Part shown: piece after piece, positions 11,763-24,196 of the stretch
Position numbering within the stretch: position 1 is the stretch's first letter
Layout: each line of letters starts with the position of its first letter
Assembly: GCA_023014365.1 (NCBI GenBank)
Contig: JAEBUN010000018.1
Location: 372,001-436,000, forward strand
Reading direction: 5' to 3'
Length of the DNA: 64,000 nucleotides
DNA from: Lepiota brunneoincarnata
Lineage: Eukaryota; Basidiomycota; Agaricomycetes; Agaricales; Agaricaceae
Notes under the pieces: model-generated
Told to the model about the DNA's origin: nothing
The model's database searches: none
The model's input: only the letters and a program-made list of their open reading frames with translations
Translations under genes and position numbers: made by a program

Positions 11763-12817
11763 CTATTCAAAATGCCGTCCCCTCTTGGGATCAGCCTTTC
11801 TTTTTTCGATCGCCTTCTTGACCTTCCTCTCGGGACGGACGACAATGACAGGAACAGGGGAATGTGACAAGCAATACTTGCTGACACTGCCCATGCCACC
11901 AATCATCCCCATACCTTGCCATGTACGACGACCGCGCGTGCCCACGACGACGGAGTCTGGGCGGTAGAGAGCAATCAGACGGTCAAGGGTATCTGTGATC
12001 TTTCCGGGGATGTATTCGAGAACCAATGAGAGCTGGAACAAAAGATCAGAGATGCTATTAATAGAGCCGTAACCAGAGTTTGGCCCTACCTTGCGGTCTG
12101 GGTCGTACTCGGAGCTCTTTTCCTGGATGGTCCGCATAAGATCACGAGCGTTATCGCGCAAAATGTCATGGTCTTTGTCTGTGATTTATACGTTAGTGAT
12201 GGGTTAGTTTGAACACAAATAGAGGTGGTGCTCACCCAAGCCTTCCTCGTCTACACCTCGGAAAACAATGAGCTCGTCGCCATCTTGAACGAGAGCCTCC
12301 AAGCACCACTCAAGAGCCTCACTCCCGCTCTCGTCAGGGCTAGCAGCACACAAGAAAACCCTGGTGTTTCTGGTGCGCTTGTAGCCCTCACTCTTGACCT
12401 GGAGGGTAAAGCTGAACATGCTGGCATTCGGGTTTTCAAAGGTATCGAATGAAACTTTGGGTGTGTACGCTGGTGTGGGCGGTATGGGTGGTGGCGATGA
12501 TGCTATACGACTGGAGTTTTGGGGGGACTGAGAACCTGAACGCGAGTCTTCGGTTCGCAGGGAAGGAGTGGTCGGATACATAGAAGGAGTCAAGCCTAGG
12601 TGGGTGTGGTGAGTGTCGTCTGAGTCGTCAGGCGGGGAGAGAGGTAGGCGGTTGTTGATGAAAGGAGAGGAGAGGGGGAGAGAGCTGGGCGGCTGGCGTC
12701 GGCGTCGGTGGCCGAGAACGTCCTCAAAGCACTGCGCAGCGGCGGCGGTGGGAGGGGCAGGTGCGTGTGGCCCGGGCTAGCCGGCGCCGGGACTGACTGG
12801 ATTTCGGTGGAGGCCAT
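11763..12817 (-). CDS. Universal stress protein (USP/UspA-fold) family protein
   Basis: A fungal USP-domain protein, presumed to bind nucleotide and act in stress responses. The USP fold starts after VSFDTFENPNASMFSF with TRVFLCAASPDESGSEALEW (first beta strand and helix) and runs through DELIVFRGVDEEGLDKDHDI to the diagnostic C-terminal block DSVVVGTRGRRTWQGMGM and SVSKYCLSHSPVPVIVVRP, which holds the G-x9-G-S/T nucleotide-loop region. Introns at 12179-12235 and 12033-12089 splice cleanly. The N-terminus (MASTEIQSVPAPASPG..., Pro/Ser/Thr-rich, ATG at 12817) is in a different frame from the rest. The frames can be joined only if one base is missing (or two are extra) at about 12650-12720, so the first exon model is unsure. 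It sits alone inside the seven-transmembrane array. Confidence 0.85.
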
Positions 12818-13885
12818 GGAGAGTCGCAAATATAGAAGCGCTCGCCGTCCCTCGTGCCCTTCTGCGGAGTTTCAATCTCTCGCAATCTACCGTAATAGCC
12901 TTCTGCTCTCGGCGTGATTGAGCAACCTTGCTCTTTGATACATTCTGCGCTCGGTGATAATACGTGCCTCAACCTACCAAGCACAAGCGAGGCTTTATCA
13001 GCTAGTGCACCGTCCTGGTATGGAACGCGGTACTCAAAGTTCACCCGCGTTTCACACGACTTCGACTCTTTTGTTCAAACACCATCACATTCCTTCCTAA
13101 TGTCGCCACGCTGTCGCCTCAAGACATAATTTTAGAGGTTGACAGCGGACGGAGCAATTTGCACATCAAATCCTCAATTCACGATGTTCCGATGATGGCC
13201 TGCCTAACGACGACTATGCTTGGACTTCAGCCGTGACGCGAAAGCGCTACGAGCGAGAGGAAGATCCCTCCCCTGGCACTGGTAGTTACGACCCGTGTGG
13301 GTTAATCATCCATGACTTTGCTCTCCCTTTACCAATCTCAAACTAGCTCATCCAGGGTTTCAATTATATCCCGATACGAACTATGAATCAATCGGCACTA
13401 ACCCAGGTGATAACGCCCGCCTTGAATCGAATACCAACCCAGAATTCACACTCGACCCTCGCTGATTGCTCACCTATGCCTGTTGAACATCGCTGATGCT
13501 CGGTTGTCAGCTGCCTATACGGCAAATGATCTTCCGCTTAGCCAGGGTAAACGTAGACGTGATGGTGTCAACCACCAAGCGAGGTACTCCTCCCACCTTT
13601 CACGCCCATTCACCAACCTGTGGGTTGATGATAGCAATCATAAAATGTACATGGGGGCGGGTTCAGCGCCTAATATTCATCTTCGGAGAATGGAATCGCG
13701 TTTATCATATATAGTCGGTTATCCCTGGTGCCCCCGCAGACATTTCCTGTCTCTTGCCCTGTCCCCGCTCTCTCCCATCTACGTTCGCACTCACAACTGG
13801 ATTGACACTTCCACCCCCACACGCTCTTCAGTACCCCGGGTCCCCCTTTGACCACTCCCACGACCTCAGGCCTCAAACTACATGC
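12818..13885. other. Intergenic, no supported gene
   Basis: About 1.07 kb between the divergent USP gene and array member 5. Short open frames only; presumably both promoters. Confidence 0.4.
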
Positions 13886-15335
13886 ATGTTTTTTCAGGTT
13901 GACCCATACGACCTCATCAGCATCCTCCTCGAATCACTGCTCTATGGAGCTTTCCTGGTTTTATTTATGCTCTCGACAGTGTTGCTGCTTCAGAGGAGAG
14001 GAATTTTACTGAAGGAGAAATCGAGGGAGCTATCGAGGTTGAGGTCGCTGACATTTTATCTGATCATGGGCGCGCTTATGTTCTGCACAATTACTGCAGT
14101 GAGTGTTTTATTATCTGCTTCTCCTTCTACTCCTCCCTGTCAAACGCTGCTTCTATTGTCATGCTCTGGGAGATCATGCGAGCTGACAGTTACAGAAATG
14201 GACTTTTTATTGGCCCGAAGTGCTACCCATCCCCCCGAGCAACACTATTCCATTACCACAAGTGCCCCGACTCAGCCGGACAGCGTACAGATTCAAAGAA
14301 GCCTGTGTACAAACCACCGTAGTGTTGGGTGACTCCATCGTTGTATGCGGACCTCCTGGCCTTCATGCCCTCGCAGCTCATCGGCTACGACCAGATATAC
14401 AGACTATGGATTCTAACCAATCGGAGTAAACTGATGGTCACCCCTCCGATCATTGGCCTATTTGCCTTCATTGGTATGCGCTTTTATCCCCCTCTCCTCT
14501 TTCGCTCTGGTGCTTACATGCTTGATAGGGGTTGCAATCTGTCTTTCTGGGCCCCTCAATGACACAACGAAGACACCATTCCCCGTCAAGGATGGTAAAA
14601 TAAAACTCACCCGGTGGGATATCACCGCCATTACTATGACACTCAGGTTCGTGTTTAATTGCCCGCAAGAGGTATTTTATTCCTTACTATATTGAAGAAT
14701 AGTATCACCGTTTATTCTACCGGTAAGACCACCGCTCTTGGCTCGAACAGAACCACCAGCTAACGATTATTGGATTGGGATTGAAGTCGTAATTTCATGG
14801 ATCATATTACAAGCGCGGTCTTGCTCCGGGATTCGCCTCGGGGGACATGGGCTCAAAGTAAGTAAAACTCACAACCCGACCCCCACCAAGCTCACTTTCA
14901 AGTTAGAAAGCCCTAGTGGTTGTCATAGAAAGTGCCGCAATATCCGCGTGAGTCAATCCCTCCTTCATCACACCGGCATGAGACCCGAAGGATCGCTCAT
15001 ACTCATACGGAGGACTCATACACAGCACCTGGAACCTTCTCTTCCTCATTGCCGGGCTTGGATTCCAATCCCAAATTGCACTCAGTCTCCTTGATGGCAT
15101 CCCAGCTGTCTACGGCATCGCTACTATGCTCATTAATGTCCGTGTTGGTCTTGGCTTTGCGTGGGGTGCTGGAGGGGGCCACGTTGTGCGGGTAGATCAA
15201 GTACGCGACCAGAGAGGCGACCCCTCGACCATGGTTTTCACGACTCGGATGTCCACGGGAACGCCTGAGATCGCAATTGAGCTCGGTGAGAGGAGTGTTG
15301 TATCATCAGTTACCGCCACGAGCACCCATACGTAG
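13886..15335 (+). CDS. Seven-transmembrane family protein, array member 5 (plus strand)
   Basis: Begins MFFQVDPYDLISILLESLLY and continues GAFLVLFMLSTVLLLQRRG (TM1), a charged loop and TM2 YLIMGALMFCTITAV. Later blocks are YADLLAFMPSQLIG, the signature IYRLWILTNRSKLMVTPPII with TM4, and the C-terminal GIPAVYGIATMLINVRVGLG followed by a glycine-rich turn (AWGAGGGH) and a long polar tail ending VTATSTHT. It is on the plus strand like member 4. The motif order is complete, so it is probably functional, although the exons between about 14560 and 15060 were not all resolved. Function unknown. Confidence 0.76.
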
Positions 15336-15591
15336 ATTTTGGGTTGCCCTCGGAGCATTTTAAAGTAGATTTTGTAACCTACTGTATGTATTTGTATGAT
15401 TATTTATTTTTAAGCTACATTTAGGAGCAATGGTGGAGGGGCCCGCTAACGTCAGACGAGCTCAGTCCCTATACTATTCATTACATTTGCTATAATTAGG
15501 CGTCCATTGAATGATTGGACCCGGAAGCTCGCTCACGGATGATGGTTCTAGACCGTGTGGTATCTACGGCCGTCAAAGCGTGCTCCATGCA

Positions 15592-16905
15592 CTACTCCCC
15601 AAACTCGCAGCTCGGCAAACTCGGGTGATCTGGTTCCCTTGAACTACCCAATGCCGAGCCAAGCCCCACCCTAACATTAACTAGCATGGTGACAATGCCA
15701 GCAACAGGCGCCACTCCATCAGCCACGACCCCTGCAACGACTGGGCTGTTGATGAAGAAGGTGCAGAGAAAAAGAATGAGCCAGAATCTGCCAGCACCAA
15801 TGGTTAGCTCAGATCCCACATTTATGAAAAGGGAGAGGAAACGTCTACGTGTATATAGCCGCACTTTCGATCACGATTGCCATCGCTTTCTGATTTGCGG
15901 GAGGTGAGGTAGTGTTTCAGGAGTCGCGTGGGAGGGGAGCGCACTCACTGTAATATCAGCACCACCGTAACTGATGAACTCCCGGGTTCGTCTCACTTTC
16001 CATATGACCGATCCTGTTTGTTAGGTGAGAAAGTGGCGCATGACCCTCCCTGTGTGTGTGTTTGTGCTTCTTACCTGTAAAATAGATGTTCAGGCTTTAA
16101 ACAGTCAGGACAATAGTCATTCAGAAATTTTTTTCAATTACTGCGCACCATATTGATAGAGCACCGAACGCAGCCAGCCATTGGTATGAGAGATTTTTGT
16201 GAATGATATAATTTGTGGTGAGTACTATGCAAGAGACTGGAGGGCACATCAAGTGGTCAGCACAATAGTAGCCAATGAGATAGATCCAACTTGCTGGCAT
16301 AGCCGATCCACACTAGGCAGGGGAATGCCATGACGCCAAGGGATTTACCAAAAATGATCCAAAGACGATAGGTCTCTCTAAGATATGAGGGGACGAACAT
16401 CTTGAGGGAAATACTGTGATTCGTGCTCACCAAAATCATGTCGCTCAGCTTTCGACGCCGAAACGTAGAGTATTCCTCGACCGTAGATGATTGGACTTAA
16501 CGCTCCTGGGGTGGTGTCAGCCGTAGTGGCCGTGTGACCAAAGGGGATACAGAGGATATCGGTTTCAGCCCCTATCACGCCGGGCTTGAAGAGTCTCAAC
16601 CAGGAGAGGATCCATACCTATGGGGGGGATATTCATCACCGGACCTCCTGCAATGATTCATGGAAACATACCCCGAAAAGGCAGATAAACATCATGAACC
16701 CGAGACAAAGATATACCAGGAGAGAGTATCTTTCTTGTCTTCCAGCTTCTATGAGCCTTGTTTTCGAGAGCTTCCGCCGGTATATGAGCAGCATAGTGGA
16801 AATTATGAACAGGGTCATAAAGATTCCAAACAGCGTAGACTCAACGAGCATGGTTGTGATGTCACTCTTGCATCCGGTGGGATCGAGTTGCTTTTGTCGA
16901 GTCAT
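15592..16905 (-). CDS. Seven-transmembrane family protein, array member 6
   Basis: The chosen ATG at 16905 gives MTRQKQLDPTGCKSDITTML and then VESTLFGIFMTLFIISTMLL (TM1); TM2 is LVYLCLGFMMFICLFGV. The signature TYRLWIIFGKSLGVMAFPCL follows TM3. The end has SELTIGAGRFWLILFLCTFF and VAPVAGIVTMLVNVRVGLGS, where the usual WA after the motif is SA, then a short tail SREPDHPSLPSCEFGE. It converges with member 5. An upstream in-frame Met (16962) adds 19 residues with no obvious function. It belongs with the RLW-type left group, not with the four EEGR-tailed copies to its right. Confidence 0.75.
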
Positions 16906-17403
16906 TATGAAAGGAGTGGAGGTTGAAGCTTGAAGCGCTGAGGCACCGTGCTTCAGGAACAAAGACGAACTAAACGAAGGGCGGAACTATTGGAGTTAGG
17001 AGGGCGAGGTTGTATATAAACCCAGTTTGGGTTGCCCCATCATAAATGTAGGTTGCTCGAAACGGGATGGTACTGCGTGGCGAGATGGTGGCGCATCGTC
17101 TGGAAAAGCTGAGGTACGAACTGACTACCCACAACAGATGTGGGAATGAGTCGGTTGAGTCACTGGTAAGATAATGCACGGAATGAATTTTTGGCACTGG
17201 CGATCGCCGGAAAATGGATCCCACGGTCACCATTGACAATGTTGGTTGGAAAGTAGTTGAATCAAGTATGTAACAAATGGTGATTGCTCATTGCTGAAAC
17301 ATAAATACATCCCGAGCAGCAGAATTTATGACATGCCCATATGTCCAAAAACATAATTTAAATATAATCAATAATTCAGTCTTCGTCTAGCGATTCTGCT
17401 CGA
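16906..17403. other. Intergenic, no supported gene
   Basis: About 500 bases upstream of array member 6 and downstream of member 7. AT-rich at 17340-17380; no gene seen. Confidence 0.4.
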
Positions 17404-18616
17404 CTATTTAGCTGTGGATCCATAAAAACAGAATTGTGTAGGGAGTGACTTGATCCGCCCTTCTTCCCCCGTGGCCCACCCAAGGCCCACACGAACGTTA
17501 ATGAGAGTAGCAGAAATTCCAGAAACTACCGGAGCACCAGACAGCATGATATGCGAAGCATCGTAGGCCACAAGATGAAGAAGAAGAAGCACAACCATCC
17601 AGAGTCTGAGGGAGGTGATGAGACTCTGTCTTTTAAATGAATAATATGAGAACATACGTATAGAGCGCAGCACTCTCAACAAGAATTACGATAACCCGCT
17701 ATGAGGCGATCAATATAGATGATAAGAATATGGCGCGCTGGGACACTTACAGTTACAACACCCTGACCACCCACCGCTCTGGCAAGCTTATTTTTGCTCC
17801 ATACCCTCCATGCAATAAGGCTTGTAGCAGTGATATTCTGGCTAAAAGAACCAGTTGTGTAGCCGCTGCCTGGGACGGGATAGGAGTATGAAGCCCACGT
17901 ACAAGAGTGATATTGAGAACACTATTATAGCAACCCCACGGTTGATATGCTTGATTTTGGGGTAGACCGCCAACACATATACCCCCACACCTAGCTCATT
18001 CTGAACAAAGAGACCGAATTTTTCAAGAGAATCTTGTCCTACCAGCTAGGACCAATGAGATCACCCCGCCGGCAGCAAGAACAGCTTTTTTTCTATCCCA
18101 AATGACATACAAGCGGTATATCTGCCAATCAGTCATGTCAGAGGGGGTTCGGTGTCAATAGCCCGCCGTTGACTGTCGTGCCCACCATAATCCAATCAGC
18201 AACAAACAAGGCAAGGCCTCCATTCAGATATTGGATGAAAGCAGCAACGTTCAAACCTTGCTTTTTCAAATAGCTTGAAATGAGATCAGGATGGGTAAAT
18301 ACAATCCAAGAGAGGATCCAGCCCTGAGCGCCAATCAAGCTGGTATCTGCGTAGAGCTCTGGCAAGGATGATGACGAACCAGAGAAATTAGGAAAAACAT
18401 GAGGTAACCAAGCGTCAAGTATATCGTGGTACCAATAGGTCCAGAGGACCTCTTCTTGTTGACAATGATTTGGTGATGAAGCACGAGGGTTGAGAGAATG
18501 AACAAGATCAGGAATGCTCCGTATAAAGCGCTCCCAACAAAGAGGACGCCGACATTGTCCTCCCAGCGAAGGAGTACCCCTGTGGCCTCCATGGTCGCAG
18601 ACGATGAAGATGGCAC
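17404..18616 (-). CDS. Seven-transmembrane family protein, array member 7 (EEGR-tail group)
   Basis: First of four closely similar head-to-tail copies. N-terminus: MPSSSSATMEATGVLLRWED, then VGVLFVGSALYGAFLILFIL (TM1), a short basic loop NKKRSSGPIGTTIY and TM2 LTLGYLMFFLISLV. TM3 block FVADWIMV, then the signature IYRLYVIWDRKKAVL and TM4 AAGGVISLVLAG. The C-terminus has LRLWMVVLLLLHLVAYDASH, GAPVVSGISATLINVRVGLG and WATGEEGRIKSLPTQFCFYG. An internal Met (MEATG, 18592) is another possible start. The IWDRK signature and EEGR tail set this copy and the next three apart from members 1-6. Appears intact. Confidence 0.78.
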
Positions 18617-19637
18617 TTACGCAATGGGACAGATTGTAATTTATAGCGATTCCTCTGCATGCTTTAGGATATCGATCGGAACACTTAAGCCTCGAGATCA
18701 CGATCATTTTCGAGGAGGTTACGACCATCAAGCAATGCCGGTTTTGTCACACGTATGATGTTGTTCTTGTATGGAAGAATGACCTAGTTTCCATCATATT
18801 ATCATGAAGGGTGCATCGTAAATTGATTATCACGTCCTCTCTGACTAGTCATATTGATGTCGGCTTCTGCTGACCCTCAATTGACTTCCGGCATTTCGTT
18901 CTGGAGGCGGAAGGCAGGCTCCTGTGTTGGGCCAGAGTTGCGGTGTGACTGATTCATGGATCCCTGCGGCCGATCTATTAAGATAGTAGTACGACCAAAC
19001 GAGTCTCTAATCGTTGGATACTGTATGACATCGCACACGACGACAATCAAGGGAAGGTTACGCTATATATATCTCTACTCGGAAATCATGGGTAAGTATA
19101 TAGTGTCCGATGATCAATTAACACTCGACGTGTGTATGTTAACAGCTCCCCTTGTCCGGACCGTTCAAAACCGCTCTCTCTCGTATTCAATGAGGACATA
19201 CCCCAGTTAGTCGCTGCAGAAAGTGCAATCGGATTTAGGGACAGAATATATCAAACAGTGTGTTACTAGGATGCCTTTATCTCGATAGATGTTGTCGACA
19301 GTTTCATTGAGAAAAGATCAATCAGCAGGAACCTGGAGTTGGAGTATGGAGGTGCGCCTCTGACTCAACAGGAATGGCTTTTCTTGTACCAGCATATTTT
19401 TGGCTGTTGCAATTAGTTCCGATTCAATGACACCTTCTTTTCGCAAAATTTGTATAAGCTAACTGTGATCAGGAACTGTGAGAACATTCATGGCTTCGCG
19501 TTGGTGTATCACTTAAATTCCTTTGATGGAGCCGACCCATGAGTGGAGACTAAAGTTCTATGACAAAGTCCATAAATAAGCTACGAGTCCGTAAATGACT
19601 ATGGATACATGCTAACTTCTACTGCTCTACAAGTGTC
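18617..19637. other. Intergenic, no supported gene
   Basis: About 1 kb between array members 7 and 8. Only short frames; no relic of a further copy was recognised. Confidence 0.4.
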
Positions 19638-20823
19638 TCAATATTCTTCTTCTAGATTGGCAACACTGGAAATTTCGGGATCGGCAAAAACAGAGTTGTG
19701 CAAAGAATGTGTTGATCGTCCCTCCTCCGCTGCCGCCCACCCAAGACCTACACGAACATTAACAAGCGAAGTTGCGATCCCGGAAATGGAAGGGGTCCCA
19801 TATAGAAATATATGTGAAGCGTGATTATCCACGAAGTATACGATCAAGAAAATTAATAGCCACAGCCTGAAAAAAAAAACATCAGAATTCCATATTCTAG
19901 GTCCGACATGAGGAAACGCACACAGAGAGCGCAGCACTTTCAATGAATATTGCCATCACTCTCTGTTGAGGATTGTTAGAAACACACGATGCGCATAGCG
20001 ACGTTTACCTACTTTGATGATCCTCTGACCACCCAGAGCTCGGCCTAGTCTACTCCTAGCCCATATCTTCCATGTGATCAGCGCCGTGGTGGCGACGTTT
20101 ATGCTATAGCAAAGGGCATTTTACTCCAGCCACCCAAGCGGAGATGAGGCAAAATACCAGAGTGAGGTTATGATGAAGACCTTCAAGCTTTGCGACCAGA
20201 TCACTCTCCGCTCAGCGAAATAGATGAACCCTCGTATCACAGGACCTGAGAAATGGTTAGGCTCCTCGATTTCTCAGAGACGCTATATATACCCAGGTAC
20301 CCCAAAGATACGACGGCGGCAACCCATAGGATGGATTTCTTCCTTTCCCAAATAATATATAGTCGATATACCTATTATAAGAAATGTCAATGAGGATCAA
20401 TCAGGCTTGCAGAGTTATTGCATGCGTACAAGTATCCAGTCTGCGATAAAGACACAAAGGCACCCAGTGACACCCTGTATATAAGCGAAGACGCTATAAG
20501 TGCAATCATCTCGCACAACAAGCTCGGGCCTGATGAAAAACACCCAGGAAAGAATCCAGCTCTAAGGTCACAATCAAATTTCATGATATAATACAATTAA
20601 TGAACGGTGCACAAACCAGGGTTATTGGGATAAAGAGCAGATAGCCCAAAGACAAGTACACTGTAGTACCAGTTGACCCCGAAGAACTCCGCTTGTTACA
20701 TGTGACTTGATGGTGGAGGACGAGCGTGGAGAGAATGAATAAGACGGCGAACGCCCCATAAAGCGAGCTGCTAACGAACAGGATCCCCACTTTGTGGCCC
20801 TCGTAGGATGTCGGACAGTTCAT
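19638..20823 (-). CDS. Seven-transmembrane family protein, array member 8 (EEGR-tail group)
   Basis: MNCPTSYEGHKVGILFVSSS opens the protein, followed by LYGAFAVLFILSTLVLHHQ (TM1), basic loop CNKRSSSGSTGTTVY and TM2 LSLGYLLFIPITLV. The signature is VYRLYIIWERKKSILWVAAV with TM4. The C-terminal exon gives FFFRLWLLIFLIVYFVDNHA, GTPSISGIATSLVNVRVGLG and the tail WAAAEEGRSTHSLHNSVFAD. The tail is nearly the same as in members 9 and 10. Exon blocks correspond one-to-one with member 7. Probably intact; function unknown. The start at 20823 is preferred over an upstream Met at 20868. Confidence 0.77.
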
Positions 20824-21329
20824 CGGAATGAGATGAGGGTAATTAAGTGCGATGGTGTTTATAAGCACCCGGTCTTTGCATCAAGGTCGGGCGTTTGAGC
20901 AAACGTTTGAATGTCATAATCTCCCTGACATCGCCATGGAACTACTGATCATCAACCATCACCATGCCATCCCGACTGTGTCAGCGGAACAGGGAATCTG
21001 GAGGAACTGATATGGCAAGAGGTTCTGTATAAATGAAAGATGCCGGAGGACCAGCGCCTTGTCGATTACTGTAGGGGTGGGATGAACACAAGCTCTGGTC
21101 GGTCATAAGGGGGTGGGTGATAAGAAGTATGGTTGGAGGTTGTGCATATACATCTTACCCGGAGCCGTAGGAGAACCGATCGTCGAATAGATAGATATAT
21201 CCCGCAGCAACCATGAGCACAGCCCCTCTAACGATAGCCCGAGGGGGTGAGACAAACTATACTTATATGAGCGAGAAGAGCCTAAATCTCAAGTCATTCT
21301 CAGGCATGGCAGAAGCGAGAGCTCATAAA
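20824..21329. other. Intergenic, no supported gene
   Basis: About 500 bases between array members 8 and 9; no gene seen. Confidence 0.4.
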
Positions 21330-22607
21330 TCATCCATCATGTTGAAATGTTTCTGTAGTGTGTTGCCTACTCCACCGTTCTTCTCCGCTCACGCCTTGAA
21401 AATCTGGGAAAGCGGACTGATGAAGCGACATCGTTGCTCGACCCTCCTCACCCACCGCCCACCCGAGCCCGACCCGCACATTTACCAATGTGGTGGCAAT
21501 ACCCGCGATTGAGGGGGCGCCATGGAGAAATACATGGGAGGCGCCATAATTCGTGAAGTAGAGGATAAGAAACAGTACCATCCATACCCTTGAGGGGTGA
21601 TGTAGGAAAGTCGTGAGAATGAAGGAGGGGGGGGCGGCTTACGTTTGGAGGGCAGCGCTCTCAACAAGAATTGCAATCACCCGCTAGAGTGTACACATAT
21701 GAGTATTTTACAAGGCATTTTGGAAGGGAAAGACTGACTAATATGACATTATAACCGCCCAGCACTCTGATGTATCGGTTGTTTTTCCATATTTTCCATG
21801 CAATTAGACTTGTCATGCCGGTAGTCATACTACGGGACAATAGTCAGCAAGAGGCTAGGCTTAACGTTGATATCCGAAATCACCAGAGGTTGCCGGCAGT
21901 GAGCAATACCGTCCCATCTCGCCAGATAATCCTGTGCCTGGCGAAGTACACGACAGTAGTTATAAATAATCCTGTGGACATTTATAAGAACATTGTCAAG
22001 GCATAAGTTTGGAATGCAAGGGACCTGTGTGTGTCGAAGCCATAGCCACCCCTGCCACAAGCATCAACATTCGTCTATCCCATATGATGTAGAGGCGATA
22101 CGCCTTTCGCATTTAGCCACACACTTCACCTGGACAACCCATCGGATTAGCTTACTAGTATGATGTCTGCCACAAATAAAGCAGAGTTTCCAGTATGTGT
22201 CTGTATGAAAAGGAAGATAGAGTGTTGGGGATCCCGATCTTTCATAACAAGACCTGGGTTCATGAACATGACCCCAGAAAGAATCCAGCTCTGAAGCATA
22301 CCCGATAATTGAATAAGTTAACCGTGATTTGGGTGGGATACTCCATAAGCCTACGTACTGTGGTTATCAGGATAAACATCAAGTAACCGAGAAAGAGATA
22401 AATTTTTGTGCCGACAGGTCCGGATGAACGCTGTTTGTTTTGCCTGGATTGGCGATGAAGAACGAGCGTGGAGAGAAGGAATAGAATGAAGAAAGCTCCG
22501 TAGAAGGAGCTGCCTACAAAGAGAACGCCAATGCTGTCCCCCAGGGTTGGGAATGGGTGTCGCATGGCTAACGGGTGATGAGAATGGCGAGACCGATGAC
22601 AGGTCAT
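21330..22607 (-). CDS. Seven-transmembrane family protein, array member 9 (EEGR-tail group)
   Basis: The N-terminus MTCHRSRHSHHPLAMRHPFP may start at either Met. Then IGVLFVGSSFYGAFFILFLL (TM1), basic loop NKQRSSGPVGTKIY and TM2 LFLGYLMFILITTV. The middle exon includes NSALFVADIILV (TM3), then AYRLYIIWDRRMLMLVAGVA with TM4. The end is MVLFLILYFTNYGASHVFLH, GAPSIAGIATTLVNVRVGLG and tail WAVGEEGRATMSLHQSAFPD, finishing at 21330. The motif set is complete and splice junctions inspected have consensus ends. It is a close paralogue of members 7, 8 and 10. Confidence 0.77.
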
Positions 22608-23021
22608 CGTGATCGTTTATAACAGGAGGGGCAATGCTTCGATCTATCACCAAGCCTCAGGTTTCCCGAGGTCATCACTCTCGAAAGATACTTCAGCTGA
22701 GGCTCAACTTCGAGCCATGTGGCAACTTCTTAATAAAGCACAAATATTCATACAATCTGTTTGACATCCCAAGATAAAACAATGACTCTCTCACTTCTTG
22801 AGCCATAGACGCAGAGGGCCTGTGCAACCATCACCATCATAACGCATCGAAGAAACTCAAATCACTGAGTGGTGTTTATTTTCGCACACTATTAGGCTAT
22901 AAATACGTACTATAACGCAAGATAGTTTATTATAAAGCATTCCTACAGTATGCACCCTGTTTCAGTCCGCACAGACAAGATCAAATGTCTGAAGTGTCGT
23001 CTCGGTTCATTTTGCTCTTTA
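22608..23021. other. Intergenic, no supported gene
   Basis: About 410 bases between array members 9 and 10; AT-rich, no gene seen. Confidence 0.4.
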
Positions 23022-24196
23022 TTAGAAATCGTCAGTGTCAGAATCATAGCCAAAACGACTGCGGGCGAAGGCAGAATTGTGTAATGACTGGGTAGATCGC
23101 CCTTCTTCTCCCAATGCCCAACCAAGGCCCACACGGACATTGATGAGCATAGACGCGATGCCTGCCACGTGGGGAGCTCCGTAGAGAATTATTATCGAGA
23201 AAAACTGGGAGGTAAAGTGTGAAATGAGAAATCCGAGCATCCAGGTTCTACGTGGTAAGATTAAAAAAGATAGAGCTGCAGGATGGCACGACCTACGTGT
23301 ATAATGCGGAACTTTCGACAACGATTGCTAGGAGTCGCTGAGCAGGTGGTTAGTCCGCCTGGTCATCAGAGGCAGTGTTTTTGCGCACAATTACGATTTT
23401 CTGACCGCCCACTAAACGAGTAAGATTGTGTTTTTTCCATATCCTCCACGCAATTAAGGAGGTGAAGGCTATATTAACCCTGTAGGTGGTTTAATTGATC
23501 ATTCTCCGGGTGAGCATTTGGGAACATACCCAATAGAGAGTCCTACTAAAATCACATTAGGAGTGGATAAAATCGCCCTATGGCGGGCATAGTGAATAAT
23601 GACAGGAATAGTGAGTCCTGGGCCATTTTCTGAGCAGATAATCTAAAACATGCCGTGAGAGACTCACCGATTGCTAGGAATACGAGGATGGTACTAATAC
23701 AGAGGACGGCCCTATTCCTGTCCCAAATAATATACAAACGGTAAGCCTTCCCTAAAAAATTAGCTAAATTCAAAGTGAGGCAGTCGGGGCTGACCATAAC
23801 TACATCGCCTATGAAACTTGCAAAATATCCGATAATATATTGTGCGAACATTATTGGGGTGGGATTGGAGCGAATGTTCGGCCCGTTTACAATACCAGGT
23901 TTGAAGCACATAATAACGGAGATGACCCAAATCTGTCGTAGATTGTGACTTGGTCATTAGGCACTATTGTGGCGACCAGGGAGGAACGTACGCACCGCGA
24001 TCAGGTCAAGAAACATTAAGTAACTGAACGTAAGGTATACGGTTGTGCTGGACGATTGTATCATGGCACTTTTCTTGCATTGCCGGTGAAGAATAAGTGT
24101 AGAGAGTGAAAATAAGACGATGAAAACCCCAAAGAATGAGCTGGAGATGAAGACTAGACCAATCCTGAATTCCGGGAAGTCGAACACGACCGGCAT
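23022..24196 (-). CDS. Seven-transmembrane family protein, array member 10 (EEGR-tail group)
   Basis: Last copy of the main array. MPVVFDFPEFRIGLVFISSS leads into FFGVFIVLFSLSTLILHRQ (TM1) and TM2 TFSYLMFLDLIAV. TM3 is IIGYFASFIGDVVMV, and the signature AYRLYIIWDRNRAVLCISTI runs into TM4. The C-terminal exon has MLGFLISHFTSQFFSIIILY, GAPHVAGIASMLINVRVGLG and the tail WALGEEGRSTQSLHNSAFAR, ending SDTDDF. The acidic end is unique to this copy. It appears intact and marks the right edge of the array. Confidence 0.78.
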
